Of a stretch of DNA of 14,626 bases, positions 1 to 8,029 are shown piece by piece. The first letter of the stretch is position 1. The number at the start of each line of letters is the position of its first letter. The stretch spans positions 1 to 14,626 of the forward strand of contig CAZOPW010000055.1 of assembly GCA_964581795.1 (NCBI GenBank). The letters are read 5' to 3'. Below the pieces are notes generated by a model. That model worked only from the letters and a program-made list of their open reading frames with translations. It was not told where the DNA came from and searched no databases. The DNA comes from EX4572-165 sp964581795. GTDB taxonomy: Archaea; Thermoplasmatota; E2; DHVEG-1. A program made the position numbers and the translations under genes.

Positions 1-594
1 ACATTAAACAAAATGAACAAAAAAGAAACTGCAAATGATATTATATCAGTAGTAAAAGAAATGAAGGAAAAAAATAAATTTATCATTGGATATTATATGC
101 TTGGATTTGAAAATGATACCATACAATCGATAAAAAATGATCTGAAGAGATTAGCATCATTGAAATTAGATATAACTCAACTGTGTGTAGTTACCCCATT
201 TCCAAGAACCCCTCTTTGGAATTATTTAGATTCAAAATATGGGATACGCGATAAAAACTGGCATCATTATAATGCAAAACATCTTGTTTGGAATCATCCC
301 AATATCTCTCCTAATGAAATGAGAGCTTTACTAGATTATGGATTCAAGATTTGTTATCCTCAAACAAGATTAATAGAAACCTCAATAGGTTTTATTAAAC
401 GATACATTCAATATAATGGATATTTCAAAGGAATTGGATACGCAGTTAAACATTTCATTCATTCCAATTCGTTCAACTATTTTCCTAAGGAGATTAGGTT
501 ATTAGAATGTCAAAAACAAAAGATTAGTAAAAAGTCGTATAATCCTTTTTGCCAACAAATTTCAAAATATGAAAGTCCTATTAAAAAAACATGA
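1..594 (+). CDS. Radical SAM protein, C-terminal part (5' end outside window)
   Basis: The reading frame is already open at base 1 (T-L-N-K before the first ATG at 13), so this is the 3' end of a longer gene and the ATG at 13 is internal. The visible 197 residues look like the back half of a radical SAM barrel of the B12-binding type. A helix (KETANDIISVVKEMKEKN) is followed by the strand-loop FIIGYYMLGFENDT, which matches the usual G-x-P-G-E-T turn of these enzymes. Next comes TPFPRTPLWNYL, the counterpart of the TP-PGTPL motif, and then a dW-YnakhlVW segment and a helical tail rich in Lys, Tyr and Phe. The CxxxCxxC cluster motif and any B12-binding domain would lie upstream and cannot be seen, so the reaction is unknown. 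Such proteins often modify lipids, tetrapyrroles or cell-surface molecules. Confidence 0.75.
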   Translation, partial: TLNKMNKKETANDIISVVKEMKEKNKFIIGYYMLGFENDTIQSIKNDLKRLASLKLDITQLCVVTPFPRTPLWNYLDSKYGIRDKNWHHYNAKHLVWNHPNISPNEMRALLDYGFKICYPQTRLIETSIGFIKRYIQYNGYFKGIGYAVKHFIHSNSFNYFPKEIRLLECQKQKISKKSYNPFCQQISKYESPIKKT

Positions 595-618
595 AATCAA
601 AAATCAAGCTGAATTACT

Positions 619-639
619 AAAAAAAAGTGAACTTTTTTT
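619..639 (+). terminator. U-rich hairpin terminator after the radical SAM gene
   Basis: An eight-base A/G arm (620-627) pairs perfectly with the C/T-rich arm at 632-639 across a TGAA loop, 25 bases after the stop codon. The 3' arm is itself a run of seven T. A second, weaker inverted repeat (AATCAAG at 602-608 and CTTGATT at 655-661) encloses it. Archaeal termination depends mainly on U-tracts, so this is a good candidate for ending the upstream transcript before the top6 promoter. Confidence 0.5.
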
Positions 640-689
640 ATTCTATATTTCAAACTTGATTGATTTTTTAATCTTCTTCAAGGCATATG

Positions 690-697
690 TTTATAAT
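690..697 (+). promoter_or_regulatory. Candidate TATA box for the top6B-top6A operon
   Basis: TTTATAAT lies about 75 bases ahead of the chosen top6B start. With the usual archaeal spacing, transcription would begin near 715-720, leaving a leader of about 50 bases that contains the AGGTG ribosome site at 753-757. The call rests on sequence resemblance only; the whole intergenic region is AT-rich, so chance matches are expected. Confidence 0.3.
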
Positions 698-766
698 TAT
701 CTTATCTATACCTGATATGGGATGGAAATATTACCACCTCAAATTGTTTAAAAGGTGTTGTTGACT

Positions 767-2704
767 ATGCCAAAAATAACTGCACATGATCTTGCAAAAA
801 AACAAAAAGAAATCTCCGTTGCAGAATTTTTTGAAAGAAATAAACATATTCTTGGTTTTGGAAATCCAACGAGAGCACTTGTCACAAGTGTAAAAGAAGC
901 CGTTGATAATGCTCTTGATGCTTGTGAAGAAGTAAATATTCTTCCAACCATACATGTTTCAGTTTCAAATCATGAAGATGAAAATGAATGTGTTGTCTCT
1001 ATAGAAGATAATGGACCAGGTATTGTTAAAAAACAAATTAAACATATTTTTGGTCGTCTTTTATACGGTTCACGATTTCATGCTATACGACAAAGCCGTG
1101 GTCAACAAGGTATAGGTATCTCAGCGGTGGTTTTATACGGACAACTCACAACAGGAAAACATGCTAAAGTAACTTCTAAAATCGCTGAAGATCGACCTGC
1201 TGTAGTCATGGAACTAGCGATAAATACAAATCGAAATCGAGCTGAAGTTATCAGCCGAAATATTACTCATTGGGAAAAACCCTCAGGGACAATCATTCAA
1301 GTTCCTATCATTGCAGACTATAAAAGAGGAAAACGGTATATTTACGAATATCTAAAAAACACTTCTATTGTAAATCCTCACGCTCACATTAGTTTTACTG
1401 AACCTGATGGGACAACTCATGAATTCGATCGAACTACAGAAGTTTTACCAAAAAAAAGCGAAGAGATAAAACCGCATCCTCATGGAATTGAACTAGGAAC
1501 GTTAATTAAACTTTCAAAGCATACGAAATCACGAAAATTATCATCATTTTTGAAAAATGAATTTAGTAGTATGGGTTCCAGAACAACTCGATTAGTATGT
1601 GAAAAAGCAGATTTGGATCCAAATTTACAGATAGATAAAATGTCTCGGGATCAGTTTCGTCAGCTTCACAGAGCCTTTTCTAAAATTAAAATCATGGCTC
1701 CTCCTACAGATTGTTTATCTGTTATTGGGGAAACATTAATTCGGCGGAGTTTAAAACATGAAACACAAGAGATCTCTCCAGAATTTATTATGACAGCAAC
1801 TCGACCTGCATCAGCATATGCAGGGAATCCGTTTCAGGTGGAAGTAGGATTTGTGTATGGTGGTAATCTCCCAAAGGATGAACCAGTTCGAATTATGCGA
1901 TTTGCAAATAGAGTGCCGTTACTCTATCAACAAGGTGGTTGTGTAACCACAGAAGCTATCTCGTCTATTGATTGGCGACGGTATGGTCTTGACCAAAAAT
2001 CTGGAAAGGGAATACCACGTGGGCCAGCTATTATTCTTGTTCATGTTGCAAGTACTCAAATACCATTTACTTCAGAAAGTAAGGAAGCTATTGCTGATGT
2101 TGAGGATATTGAAAATGAAATTAAACTTGCATTGAGAACATGCGCTCGAAATGTTCAAAGGCATATTAGAAAAAAAGTACGTCGGAAAAAAACTCGAGAT
2201 AAATTCATGTTGATTAGTCAGATTCTTCCAGAAATCGCAAAAAAATCCTCTTCTATGCTTGATAAACCAATACCATCGTTAGATGCAGTGATAACAAAAA
2301 TTATGGATGTCGTCTGGATAGAGGATCTCATTGAATATGAAAAATTGGAAAAACCAATATTACAGCAAACCACGTTACTTCAACATGATGCAGAAAATCC
2401 AATGCAGATGGTACTTACAAAAAGCACGATCAAAGTAGTAAATTATAAACAAAAACCTCAGAAATTTTCTTTATATGCAATAATTCCAGAGGATGCCATC
2501 ATTCAAGAAGTGACTCCAAAACCAGTAAAGAAAACGAACCAATACATTAAATGGAATCTTGATAAGATCCCACCTGCATCAAAAGTGGACGTTTCGTTTC
2601 ATTTAGCAGGTCTTGAACAAGGTGATTTTGATGAAAATGATTTGTATATTAAAAACATCAATCCGAGTTATGTTATTGGTGCTGATAAGTGGGAAGGTGA
2701 TTAA
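767..2704 (+). CDS. top6B: DNA topoisomerase VI subunit B (ATPase subunit)
   Basis: This is the ATP-binding subunit of the A2B2 type IIB topoisomerase, which passes one duplex through another to relax and decatenate DNA. The GHKL ATPase motifs are intact (645-residue numbering). The N-box EAVDNALDACEE has E44 and N48, the G1 box is EDNGPGI (D81), and the G2 box is SRGQQGIGIS (110-119). An H2TH-like segment follows at about 240-330. The transducer domain carries the FTSESKEAIA motif with switch lysine K439. The C-terminal 110 or so residues fit the extra Ig-like domain found in some euryarchaeal Top6B proteins. ATG 767 is preferred because AGGTG at 753-757 sits nine bases ahead of it. An in-frame GTG at 755 and TTG codons at 758 and 761 precede it, but the GTG is part of the ribosome site. 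top6A follows directly. Confidence 0.95.
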   Translation: MPKITAHDLAKKQKEISVAEFFERNKHILGFGNPTRALVTSVKEAVDNALDACEEVNILPTIHVSVSNHEDENECVVSIEDNGPGIVKKQIKHIFGRLLYGSRFHAIRQSRGQQGIGISAVVLYGQLTTGKHAKVTSKIAEDRPAVVMELAINTNRNRAEVISRNITHWEKPSGTIIQVPIIADYKRGKRYIYEYLKNTSIVNPHAHISFTEPDGTTHEFDRTTEVLPKKSEEIKPHPHGIELGTLIKLSKHTKSRKLSSFLKNEFSSMGSRTTRLVCEKADLDPNLQIDKMSRDQFRQLHRAFSKIKIMAPPTDCLSVIGETLIRRSLKHETQEISPEFIMTATRPASAYAGNPFQVEVGFVYGGNLPKDEPVRIMRFANRVPLLYQQGGCVTTEAISSIDWRRYGLDQKSGKGIPRGPAIILVHVASTQIPFTSESKEAIADVEDIENEIKLALRTCARNVQRHIRKKVRRKKTRDKFMLISQILPEIAKKSSSMLDKPIPSLDAVITKIMDVVWIEDLIEYEKLEKPILQQTTLLQHDAENPMQMVLTKSTIKVVNYKQKPQKFSLYAIIPEDAIIQEVTPKPVKKTNQYIKWNLDKIPPASKVDVSFHLAGLEQGDFDENDLYIKNINPSYVIGADKWEGD

Positions 2705-2706
2705 AC

Positions 2707-3807
2707 GTGAAGAAAAAAGATTATGCACCAGTGATTAAAAAAATTGATGAAATCGCTGAAAGAATTTATGATGATTTTCAAAATCAGGAAATTCCATCTT
2801 TGAAACTTCCTACAAGGTCCAAATCTAACATATTATTTGATGAACGATTAAATGTTTGGAAATATGGAAAAAACCAAATCCAACGAAGTGCAAAATCGCT
2901 TGACGGAGCGTATATGCTTCTTCGTACGATGTACATGGTTGATTTTATTAAAGAAATGATTAAGATAAAAAAATCATCAACATTAAGAGAAATGTATTAT
3001 ATCTCTGAAGGATGGGATTTAGCAAAATTTCATTCTCAGAATGAATCAAATTTACTGGCAGAAGATTTAGAAGTCATAACCAGTTTACTTCGTGAAGATT
3101 TTAAACTCCGTCCTGAAGAGGATGGTGCACGGGTTATTGGTAATATTTCTATAGAGGAATTCACCCGTAATAATCAAAGACAAACCATCCATTGTCAGGA
3201 TGATGTTGGTGATTCAGGATATTCTATACCCTATAATGTTGAACCTGAAAAAATTTCATTTAAAAACATTGATGTTGATTTTATTATCGCTATAGAAACT
3301 GGCGGTATGTTTGACCGACTCGTGGAAAATCATTTTGATGAAGATTATAGGGCATTGCTTGTTCATTTGAAAGGTCAACCTGCTCGATCAACTCGTCGGT
3401 TCATTCAACGATTAAATAGTGAACATAATGTCCCAGTAGTTGTGTTTACAGATTGTGATCCTTGGAGTTTTCGTATATTTGCTAGTGTTGCCTATGGTGC
3501 AATTAAAACAGCACATATATCAGAATATTTAGCTACTCCGTCTTCATCATATCTAGGAGTAACTCCATCTGATATCGAAAATTATGATTTACCAACAGAT
3601 GACTTGACAAAAGAGGATATCAAATCTTTAAAAAGTGAATTAACTGATCCTCGATTTCAAGATACATTTTGGAAACATGAAATCAAATTACAGCTAAAAT
3701 TAGGGAAAAAATCCGAACAGCAGGCTCTTGCAAAATACGGTTTAGACTATGTAACGGATACGTATCTACCAGAAAAATTAGGTGAACTTGGTATGATATC
3801 AAAATAA
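2707..3807 (+). CDS. top6A: DNA topoisomerase VI subunit A (Spo11-like DNA-cleaving subunit)
   Basis: This subunit cuts both DNA strands and forms the covalent 5'-phosphotyrosine link; it is the archaeal homologue of meiotic Spo11. The winged-helix (CAP-like) domain carries TLREMYYIS, and the catalytic tyrosine should be the second of the pair, Y98. The Toprim domain has its magnesium ligands in place: E197 in IETGGMF and D249/D251 in FTDCDPW. The length of 366 residues is normal for the family. The gene starts with GTG two bases after the top6B stop, and the GGAAGGTGAT ribosome site (2692-2701) lies inside the end of top6B, so the two genes are surely co-transcribed and probably translationally coupled, giving matched subunit amounts. 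Confidence 0.95.
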   Translation: MKKKDYAPVIKKIDEIAERIYDDFQNQEIPSLKLPTRSKSNILFDERLNVWKYGKNQIQRSAKSLDGAYMLLRTMYMVDFIKEMIKIKKSSTLREMYYISEGWDLAKFHSQNESNLLAEDLEVITSLLREDFKLRPEEDGARVIGNISIEEFTRNNQRQTIHCQDDVGDSGYSIPYNVEPEKISFKNIDVDFIIAIETGGMFDRLVENHFDEDYRALLVHLKGQPARSTRRFIQRLNSEHNVPVVVFTDCDPWSFRIFASVAYGAIKTAHISEYLATPSSSYLGVTPSDIENYDLPTDDLTKEDIKSLKSELTDPRFQDTFWKHEIKLQLKLGKKSEQQALAKYGLDYVTDTYLPEKLGELGMISK

Positions 3808-3812
3808 AAAAA
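3801..3812 (-). terminator. T-tract terminator for the minus-strand unit, overlapping the top6A stop
   Basis: Read on the minus strand this is seven T, one A and four T, starting 22 bases beyond the stop codon of the membrane-protein gene. No strong hairpin precedes it. A U-tract of this kind can terminate archaeal RNA polymerase by itself. It overlaps the last codons of the convergent top6A. Confidence 0.4.
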
Positions 3813-3833
3813 GCACGTTAGTAACACGAGTAT

Positions 3834-4313
3834 TTATTCCTCAGTTTTCTTTTCTTTTTCCTTTGTTTCATTATCTGGCCAGAGTATATCAGCAGAGAGT
3901 ATTTGATTTCTCACTCGTAGAAGAGTTGAATCATTGATTTTAATGTAGGTTTTACTGAAAATCCCACCTTTTTTCTCCTCAGGGTAGGTATATTCGTACA
4001 CCTTCATTCCATCAAGGTATTCTTCAGATGATTCATAAGAAGTGAATTCTTGGACATTTCCTTTGATAAACAACTGAGGAGAAATATACATCACGATGTC
4101 TATTATAATAAAAACTGCGAATAACCCTGAAATAACTAATAACCAAGTCGATAAAGATAGGCCCGCCCAGTCAGGTTCATAATCTAACATTGAAATTCCA
4201 CTCATTAAAATAACAATCCACATGAGTAAGATTATAGATATAACAAGAAATAATTTTGGTAAAATAAGTAGGATGTTAACAGGTTGTTTTGATGATGAAG
4301 ATGATTGCCCCAT
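3834..4313 (-). CDS. Two-helix membrane protein of unknown function
   Basis: I do not recognise a named family. The 159-residue product has a Ser-rich N-terminus (GQSSSSSKQ), two hydrophobic helices at about 13-37 and 56-78 joined by a short acidic/aromatic loop (LDYEPDWAG), and a soluble tail of 80 residues. That tail is probably a small beta domain (KVYEYTYPEEKKGGIFSKTYIKI, then LLRVRNQIL) and ends in a charged stretch, KEKEKKTEE. ATG 4313 is chosen because GAGGTGAT (4331-4324) is a strong ribosome site about ten bases upstream; an in-frame GTG at 4328 and ATG at 4325 overlap that site and are less likely. The gene lies 70 bases downstream of protease A on the same strand, so they may be co-transcribed, although TTTAAAAAG near 4388-4380 could be a separate promoter. 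Any link to the protease is a guess. Confidence 0.75.
   Translation of the reverse strand: MGQSSSSSKQPVNILLILPKLFLVISIILLMWIVILMSGISMLDYEPDWAGLSLSTWLLVISGLFAVFIIIDIVMYISPQLFIKGNVQEFTSYESSEEYLDGMKVYEYTYPEEKKGGIFSKTYIKINDSTLLRVRNQILSADILWPDNETKEKEKKTEE
3845..3868 (+). terminator. T-rich tract, possible terminator of the top6 operon
   Basis: On the plus strand this stretch is almost entirely T with scattered C and a G, starting 38 bases after the top6A stop. It is the complement of the Lys/Glu-rich 3' end of the convergent membrane-protein gene. If it works as a U-tract terminator, the two convergent units terminate inside each other. There is no hairpin and the assignment is tentative. Confidence 0.3.
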
Positions 4314-4383
4314 AGTTATCAGCATCACCTCTTGTATTGTATTCAGATGCTTTTAATGTTTCTATTTGAGCTTGAATAGCTTT

Positions 4384-5913
4384 TTAAAGTTGAAAATAGT
4401 TTAAATCAAGTCGATTCCAATCATCAAAATCATTCTTTCCTCGGCTACCATCGGAATAATCAACCATCATGTACATGTATCCATAATTCATCACACTTTT
4501 ATACGGGCGCCATTTCCACCAGTTCAGTTGCCAAGGATATTTTCCTTCCTGATCATCACAACCTGGCGTATTCCCATGAAAAATACCAAGAGTATGACCA
4601 CACTCATGCATATACGCACTTGCATACACCACATCCCGAGAAGTCCATGGTAAACGTGCTTTTTTCTCCATTCCTACCACTGAAATTTGATAGGAATTAT
4701 GCCTAAAGACAAATCCATACGCGTGTTCTGCTTCGTAAATAACAAGACCATAATGAAATACACCTTTTCGCCAATTAGAATTATCATTATGTAGGAAATA
4801 ATCTTGATAATAATCGTGGAGTTCATAGTAACTTGATAATTCATCAAATGGAATTAATTCACCGCCTCCACCCATACATCCATCATCTAAATGATATACT
4901 ATGTTTTGACGATCATATGCAGTTCGTAATAATTCTTTTGAAGCTTCAGGAAAGACGATTTCTTCCCCGTTTGGGCCTGATTCCATGAGATCTTGTTCAA
5001 CAAATAAATCTTTTCTAAATGGATCTGAACCCCATTCACTCGTAAGGTATTCTTCGTAATTTGTTAGTCCATCATTATCTGGATCCAGTCGTTTATGATC
5101 ATTATATTCAAAAGGGTGGTAGATCCATTCATGATAATAGGTGTCCTCATGATAATCATGTCCATCTTCATGACCCCAGTAATATTCCCACCATAATGGA
5201 ATGCCATCCTCATCGTCATCTCGTTGAGAATCATCAACTGTTGGATCAGTATTGAATTCATTAACTTCCAACCAATATGGGACACCATCTCCATCAGGAT
5301 CAGTTTGAGAAATGGTAAACCAGAGTTCTACATCTCGGTCTCTTTGGTAAATACTTCCATCATCACATCCATTAAGTCTTCCATAACCACTTGGATCCAT
5401 ACTTATTGGTTCAGAGATACTGGTACAATCATCACCCCACCAGACACCATATTTGATACTATACATTAATTCAACATCATATGCATCTTGAAAGAACGCG
5501 TTATCGCCACTGATATCACAAATAGTATCTTTTCCGATATTCCAATCCCATAATTGAATCTTGATATTAACGATCTCTTCATCGTCTGGAACATTTGCCG
5601 TAGCTTTCCAATCAGGTGCATACAAATATTTTGTGTTTTTCCACACGGGGCTTTCAAAGAGTTCCTCGTTGATCCAGACTTTCATATAAAAATCTGGATC
5701 TGAATATTTATCAATATATTCATTAGTATTAACATGGTTATCCTTTTTTTCTAATGATCTAATTGTATCTAAATTAAAGGTAACTTCTATATCTACTAAT
5801 GGATCAAAATCTTGATCAGTAGTTGATAATGAACTAATACTCATTGATCCATTAATAATAAGTAAAAGAAAAATAGTGAAAACACTAAAAATAATTTTAT
5901 TTTTACTTTTCAT
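4384..5913 (-). CDS. Secreted C2-like/calcium-repeat metzincin-type metalloprotease (protease A)
   Basis: This is a predicted secreted zinc protease of 509 residues. A signal peptide (KSKNK, then a hydrophobic core to about residue 27) leads into a C2-like beta domain (about 40-135; DPDFYMKVWINEE, IKIQLWDWN). Three thrombospondin-type-3-like calcium loops follow: DPDGDGVPYW (205-214), DDDEDGIPLWW (232-242) and LDPDNDGLTNYEEY (276-289). The C-terminal catalytic domain holds HECGHTLGIFH (H436, E437, H440, H446), an exact HExxHxxGxxH metzincin motif, and a Met-turn SVMNY (M475). The six cysteines (132, 163, 183, 346, 438, 452) could form disulfides outside the cell. GGGGAT at about 5926-5921 serves ATG 5913. 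The AT-rich 167-base gap to the divergent glutamine synthetase gene must hold both promoters. Substrate is unknown; family assignment beyond metzincin-like is not certain. Confidence 0.85.
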   Translation of the reverse strand: MKSKNKIIFSVFTIFLLLIINGSMSISSLSTTDQDFDPLVDIEVTFNLDTIRSLEKKDNHVNTNEYIDKYSDPDFYMKVWINEELFESPVWKNTKYLYAPDWKATANVPDDEEIVNIKIQLWDWNIGKDTICDISGDNAFFQDAYDVELMYSIKYGVWWGDDCTSISEPISMDPSGYGRLNGCDDGSIYQRDRDVELWFTISQTDPDGDGVPYWLEVNEFNTDPTVDDSQRDDDEDGIPLWWEYYWGHEDGHDYHEDTYYHEWIYHPFEYNDHKRLDPDNDGLTNYEEYLTSEWGSDPFRKDLFVEQDLMESGPNGEEIVFPEASKELLRTAYDRQNIVYHLDDGCMGGGGELIPFDELSSYYELHDYYQDYFLHNDNSNWRKGVFHYGLVIYEAEHAYGFVFRHNSYQISVVGMEKKARLPWTSRDVVYASAYMHECGHTLGIFHGNTPGCDDQEGKYPWQLNWWKWRPYKSVMNYGYMYMMVDYSDGSRGKNDFDDWNRLDLNYFQL

Positions 5914-6051
5914 ATAATATATCCCCTAAGAGTTTTTCTTTTCACTATTATTTATTATTTTTTTATTATTAAAAGTTTGCATTCCACTTACTAAAAAGAA
6001 GCATATTTTGAATATTATTCAATAAAAATACCGTCTTTTGCACATAAAATC

Positions 6052-6058
6052 TTTTAAA
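6052..6058 (+). promoter_or_regulatory. Candidate TATA box for the glutamine synthetase gene
   Basis: TTTTAAA is centred 26 bases before ATG 6081. With normal archaeal promoter geometry the transcript would begin at or next to the ATG, that is, leaderless. This agrees with the lack of a clear ribosome site just upstream (only TGGAAACG is present). The rest of the divergent region 5914-6051 is A/T tracts, including a candidate minus-strand promoter around 5947-5974 for protease A. Confidence 0.4.
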
Positions 6059-6080
6059 GAACTGTGTATATCTGGAAACG

Positions 6081-7382
6081 ATGAACAAAGAACAATTAAA
6101 GAAAGCAATTAAAGATCATAATATCACCTGGATCCAACTTCATTTCACCGATCTATTTGGAGGTTTACGAGTCGTTCATATTCCTGCAAACCAATTCATA
6201 AGTGATGATATTCTCACTCACGGATCCGGATTTGATGGTTCATCCGTAGGATTAAAACATGTTGAACAATCAGATATGTTAGCTGTACCCGATCCTGAAA
6301 CGTTTTTAGTTTTACCTCATGAAACAAATGAAGCTAGAATACTTGCAGATATCTGTGATACCAATTATAAACCCTCTGTCGTTGATCCGCGCTTTATCTT
6401 AAAACAAGCAGTAAACACTGCTAAAAAACAAGGTTTTGATGATATTATCATTTCACCAGAAATGGAATTTTTTGTTCTGTCAGACCAAGAGGAAAACCAT
6501 TATGAACCATTAGCTAGTCAAGGTTATTTTGCTCCACCTCCCCTTGATGATGTAAAAGAATTTAGAAAAACGGTCTCAGAATTATTATTAAAAAGTAATA
6601 TTAACATTAAATATCATCATCATGAAAACGGTCGCTATCAACATGAAATCGAAGTGAAACCGTTGTCTGCTGTTGCCGCCGCTGATTTCTGTATGTATTT
6701 CAAATATCTCTCTCGTGATATCGCATCTGTTAACAACCTACAAGTAACGTTTATTCCAAAACTATTTGCTGATGAAGCAGGAAATGGAATGCATGCACAT
6801 ATAAAATTAGTGAAAAATGGAGAGAACGCTTTTTTTGATAAAGAAAATAATTACAATCTTAGTGACACTGCGAAATATTTCATAGGGGGAATTTTGCATC
6901 ATGCAAAAAGTATCGCTGCTTTTGCAAATCCAACGGTTAATTCATATAAACGATTAATTCCTCATTTTGAGGCTCCGTTGTATATCGCATGGGGTCAACA
7001 TAACAGAAGCAGTCTTATTCGTATTGCTGCAAAACAAAATATTGATGTAGAGGTTAGAAATGGAGATCCGTCTGCTAACCCATATTTATTTTTTGCTTCG
7101 TTAATCCACGCGGGATTAGATGGAATCAAAAATCAATATAAATACAATCCAATTGAACAAAACATCTATGAAATGTCTGAAAATGAACTGAAAGCGCTTG
7201 GAATCAAAAAACTTCCAGCTACTCTTCTTGAATCGTTGCAAGAACTAGAAAAAAATGCGTTTCTGAAACAAGCAATGGGCGATGATTTAATTATTCTATA
7301 TGTTGAACGAAAGCGAAAAGAATTAAATGATTATCTCTCTGAAGTTTCCGATGTTGATATAAAATATTATATGCATTGCTAA
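6081..7382 (+). CDS. Glutamine synthetase family protein (type I fold, divergent active site)
   Basis: This 433-residue protein has the full type I glutamine synthetase architecture: a beta-grasp N-domain with the FDGSSV latch (51-56), then the catalytic domain. Metal ligands appear as E127 and E129 (PEMEFF), E182 and E189 (HHENGRYQHE), H238 (GNGMHAH) and E324 (VEVR). The substrate and flap residues R291, E297, R309, R314 and R326 are in place (SYKRL, EAPLYIAW, NRSSLIRI). The classical reaction joins glutamate and ammonia with ATP. However, the usual NGSGMHxHxS is AGNGMHAHIK (A233, N235, K242) and the arginine two before the EVR glutamate is D322, which affects the ammonia/nucleotide side of the site. 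It could therefore be a true glutamine synthetase or a gamma-glutamyl ligase acting on another amine. No adenylylation tyrosine motif is evident. Sixteen bases separate it from the downstream membrane gene. Confidence 0.85.
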   Translation: MNKEQLKKAIKDHNITWIQLHFTDLFGGLRVVHIPANQFISDDILTHGSGFDGSSVGLKHVEQSDMLAVPDPETFLVLPHETNEARILADICDTNYKPSVVDPRFILKQAVNTAKKQGFDDIIISPEMEFFVLSDQEENHYEPLASQGYFAPPPLDDVKEFRKTVSELLLKSNINIKYHHHENGRYQHEIEVKPLSAVAAADFCMYFKYLSRDIASVNNLQVTFIPKLFADEAGNGMHAHIKLVKNGENAFFDKENNYNLSDTAKYFIGGILHHAKSIAAFANPTVNSYKRLIPHFEAPLYIAWGQHNRSSLIRIAAKQNIDVEVRNGDPSANPYLFFASLIHAGLDGIKNQYKYNPIEQNIYEMSENELKALGIKKLPATLLESLQELEKNAFLKQAMGDDLIILYVERKRKELNDYLSEVSDVDIKYYMHC

Positions 7383-7398
7383 TCGAGGTAAAAAAAGA

Positions 7399-8025
7399 AT
7401 GAAATCCTTATCAGATGCAAAGATGTTGGGTGGAATTGGATCAATTTTACTTCTCATTGGATTACCAATTCCTCAGATTGGTTTTGCTCTTGCTATTGTT
7501 GGATTAATCTTACAGTTTATCGCAGTGAAAAAAATAGCTGATACTGTTAACGATCATTCGATTTTTTCAAATTTTTTAATTAATTTCATTTTTGGATTGA
7601 TTGCCTTGGGTAGTGTAATCATTGTATTTCTATTCCTGATTGGCTCTCTTGGCGGATTATCTTTTTTTACTGCTTTGGAAGGAATGAATTCAGCTAATCC
7701 TGCTGAAATTTTTTCTTATCTTAGCCCATTATTATCCGGGTGTCTCATAGCTCTTGTCGTCATGTGGGTTTTTAGTCTTATCGGAGCGATTTTTTTACGG
7801 AAGAGTTATGATACTATCGCAGAAAAAACGAAAGTAAACACGTTTAAAACAACAGGTTTGTTGTATCTTATTGGAACTGCAACGTTTATTATCCTCATTG
7901 GATTTTTGATTTTGCTCATTGCACGGATTTTTGAAATTGTGAGTTATTTCAGTCTGCCGGATACCATACAAACTGAAAAAAACATACCAAGTCCATCAGC
8001 AGATTATCCTTCAGAAATCGAATAA
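7399..8025 (+). CDS. DUF996-type archaeal integral membrane protein
   Basis: The product is a 208-residue, very hydrophobic protein with about five membrane spans (roughly 10-23, 26-43, 58-82, 110-133 and 152-175) and a polar C-terminal tail (IQTEKNIPSPSADYPSEIE). The opening LGGIGSILLLIGLPIPQIGFALAIVGLILQ split into two short hairpin-like helices, followed by VKKIAD and an IFSNFL segment, resembles the archaeal DUF996 family, whose function is unknown. GAGGT at 7385-7389 lies nine bases before the ATG. The gene follows the glutamine synthetase homologue by 16 bases and is very likely in the same transcript. It converges with protease B, the two stops being only four bases apart. Whether it relates to amine or ammonium handling cannot be told from sequence. 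Confidence 0.75.
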   Translation: MKSLSDAKMLGGIGSILLLIGLPIPQIGFALAIVGLILQFIAVKKIADTVNDHSIFSNFLINFIFGLIALGSVIIVFLFLIGSLGGLSFFTALEGMNSANPAEIFSYLSPLLSGCLIALVVMWVFSLIGAIFLRKSYDTIAEKTKVNTFKTTGLLYLIGTATFIILIGFLILLIARIFEIVSYFSLPDTIQTEKNIPSPSADYPSEIE

Positions 8026-8029
8026 AAGA

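Noticed and set aside
731..955. Open frames on the minus strand opposite the start of top6B
   Set aside because: They lie wholly opposite a strongly supported gene, have no ribosome site, and encode low-complexity Phe/Cys-rich peptides with no family resemblance.
5061..5657. Several open frames on both strands inside the protease A gene, including His-rich peptides
   Set aside because: These are out-of-frame readings of Asp/Asn/Trp codons in the calcium-repeat region; none has its own start context.
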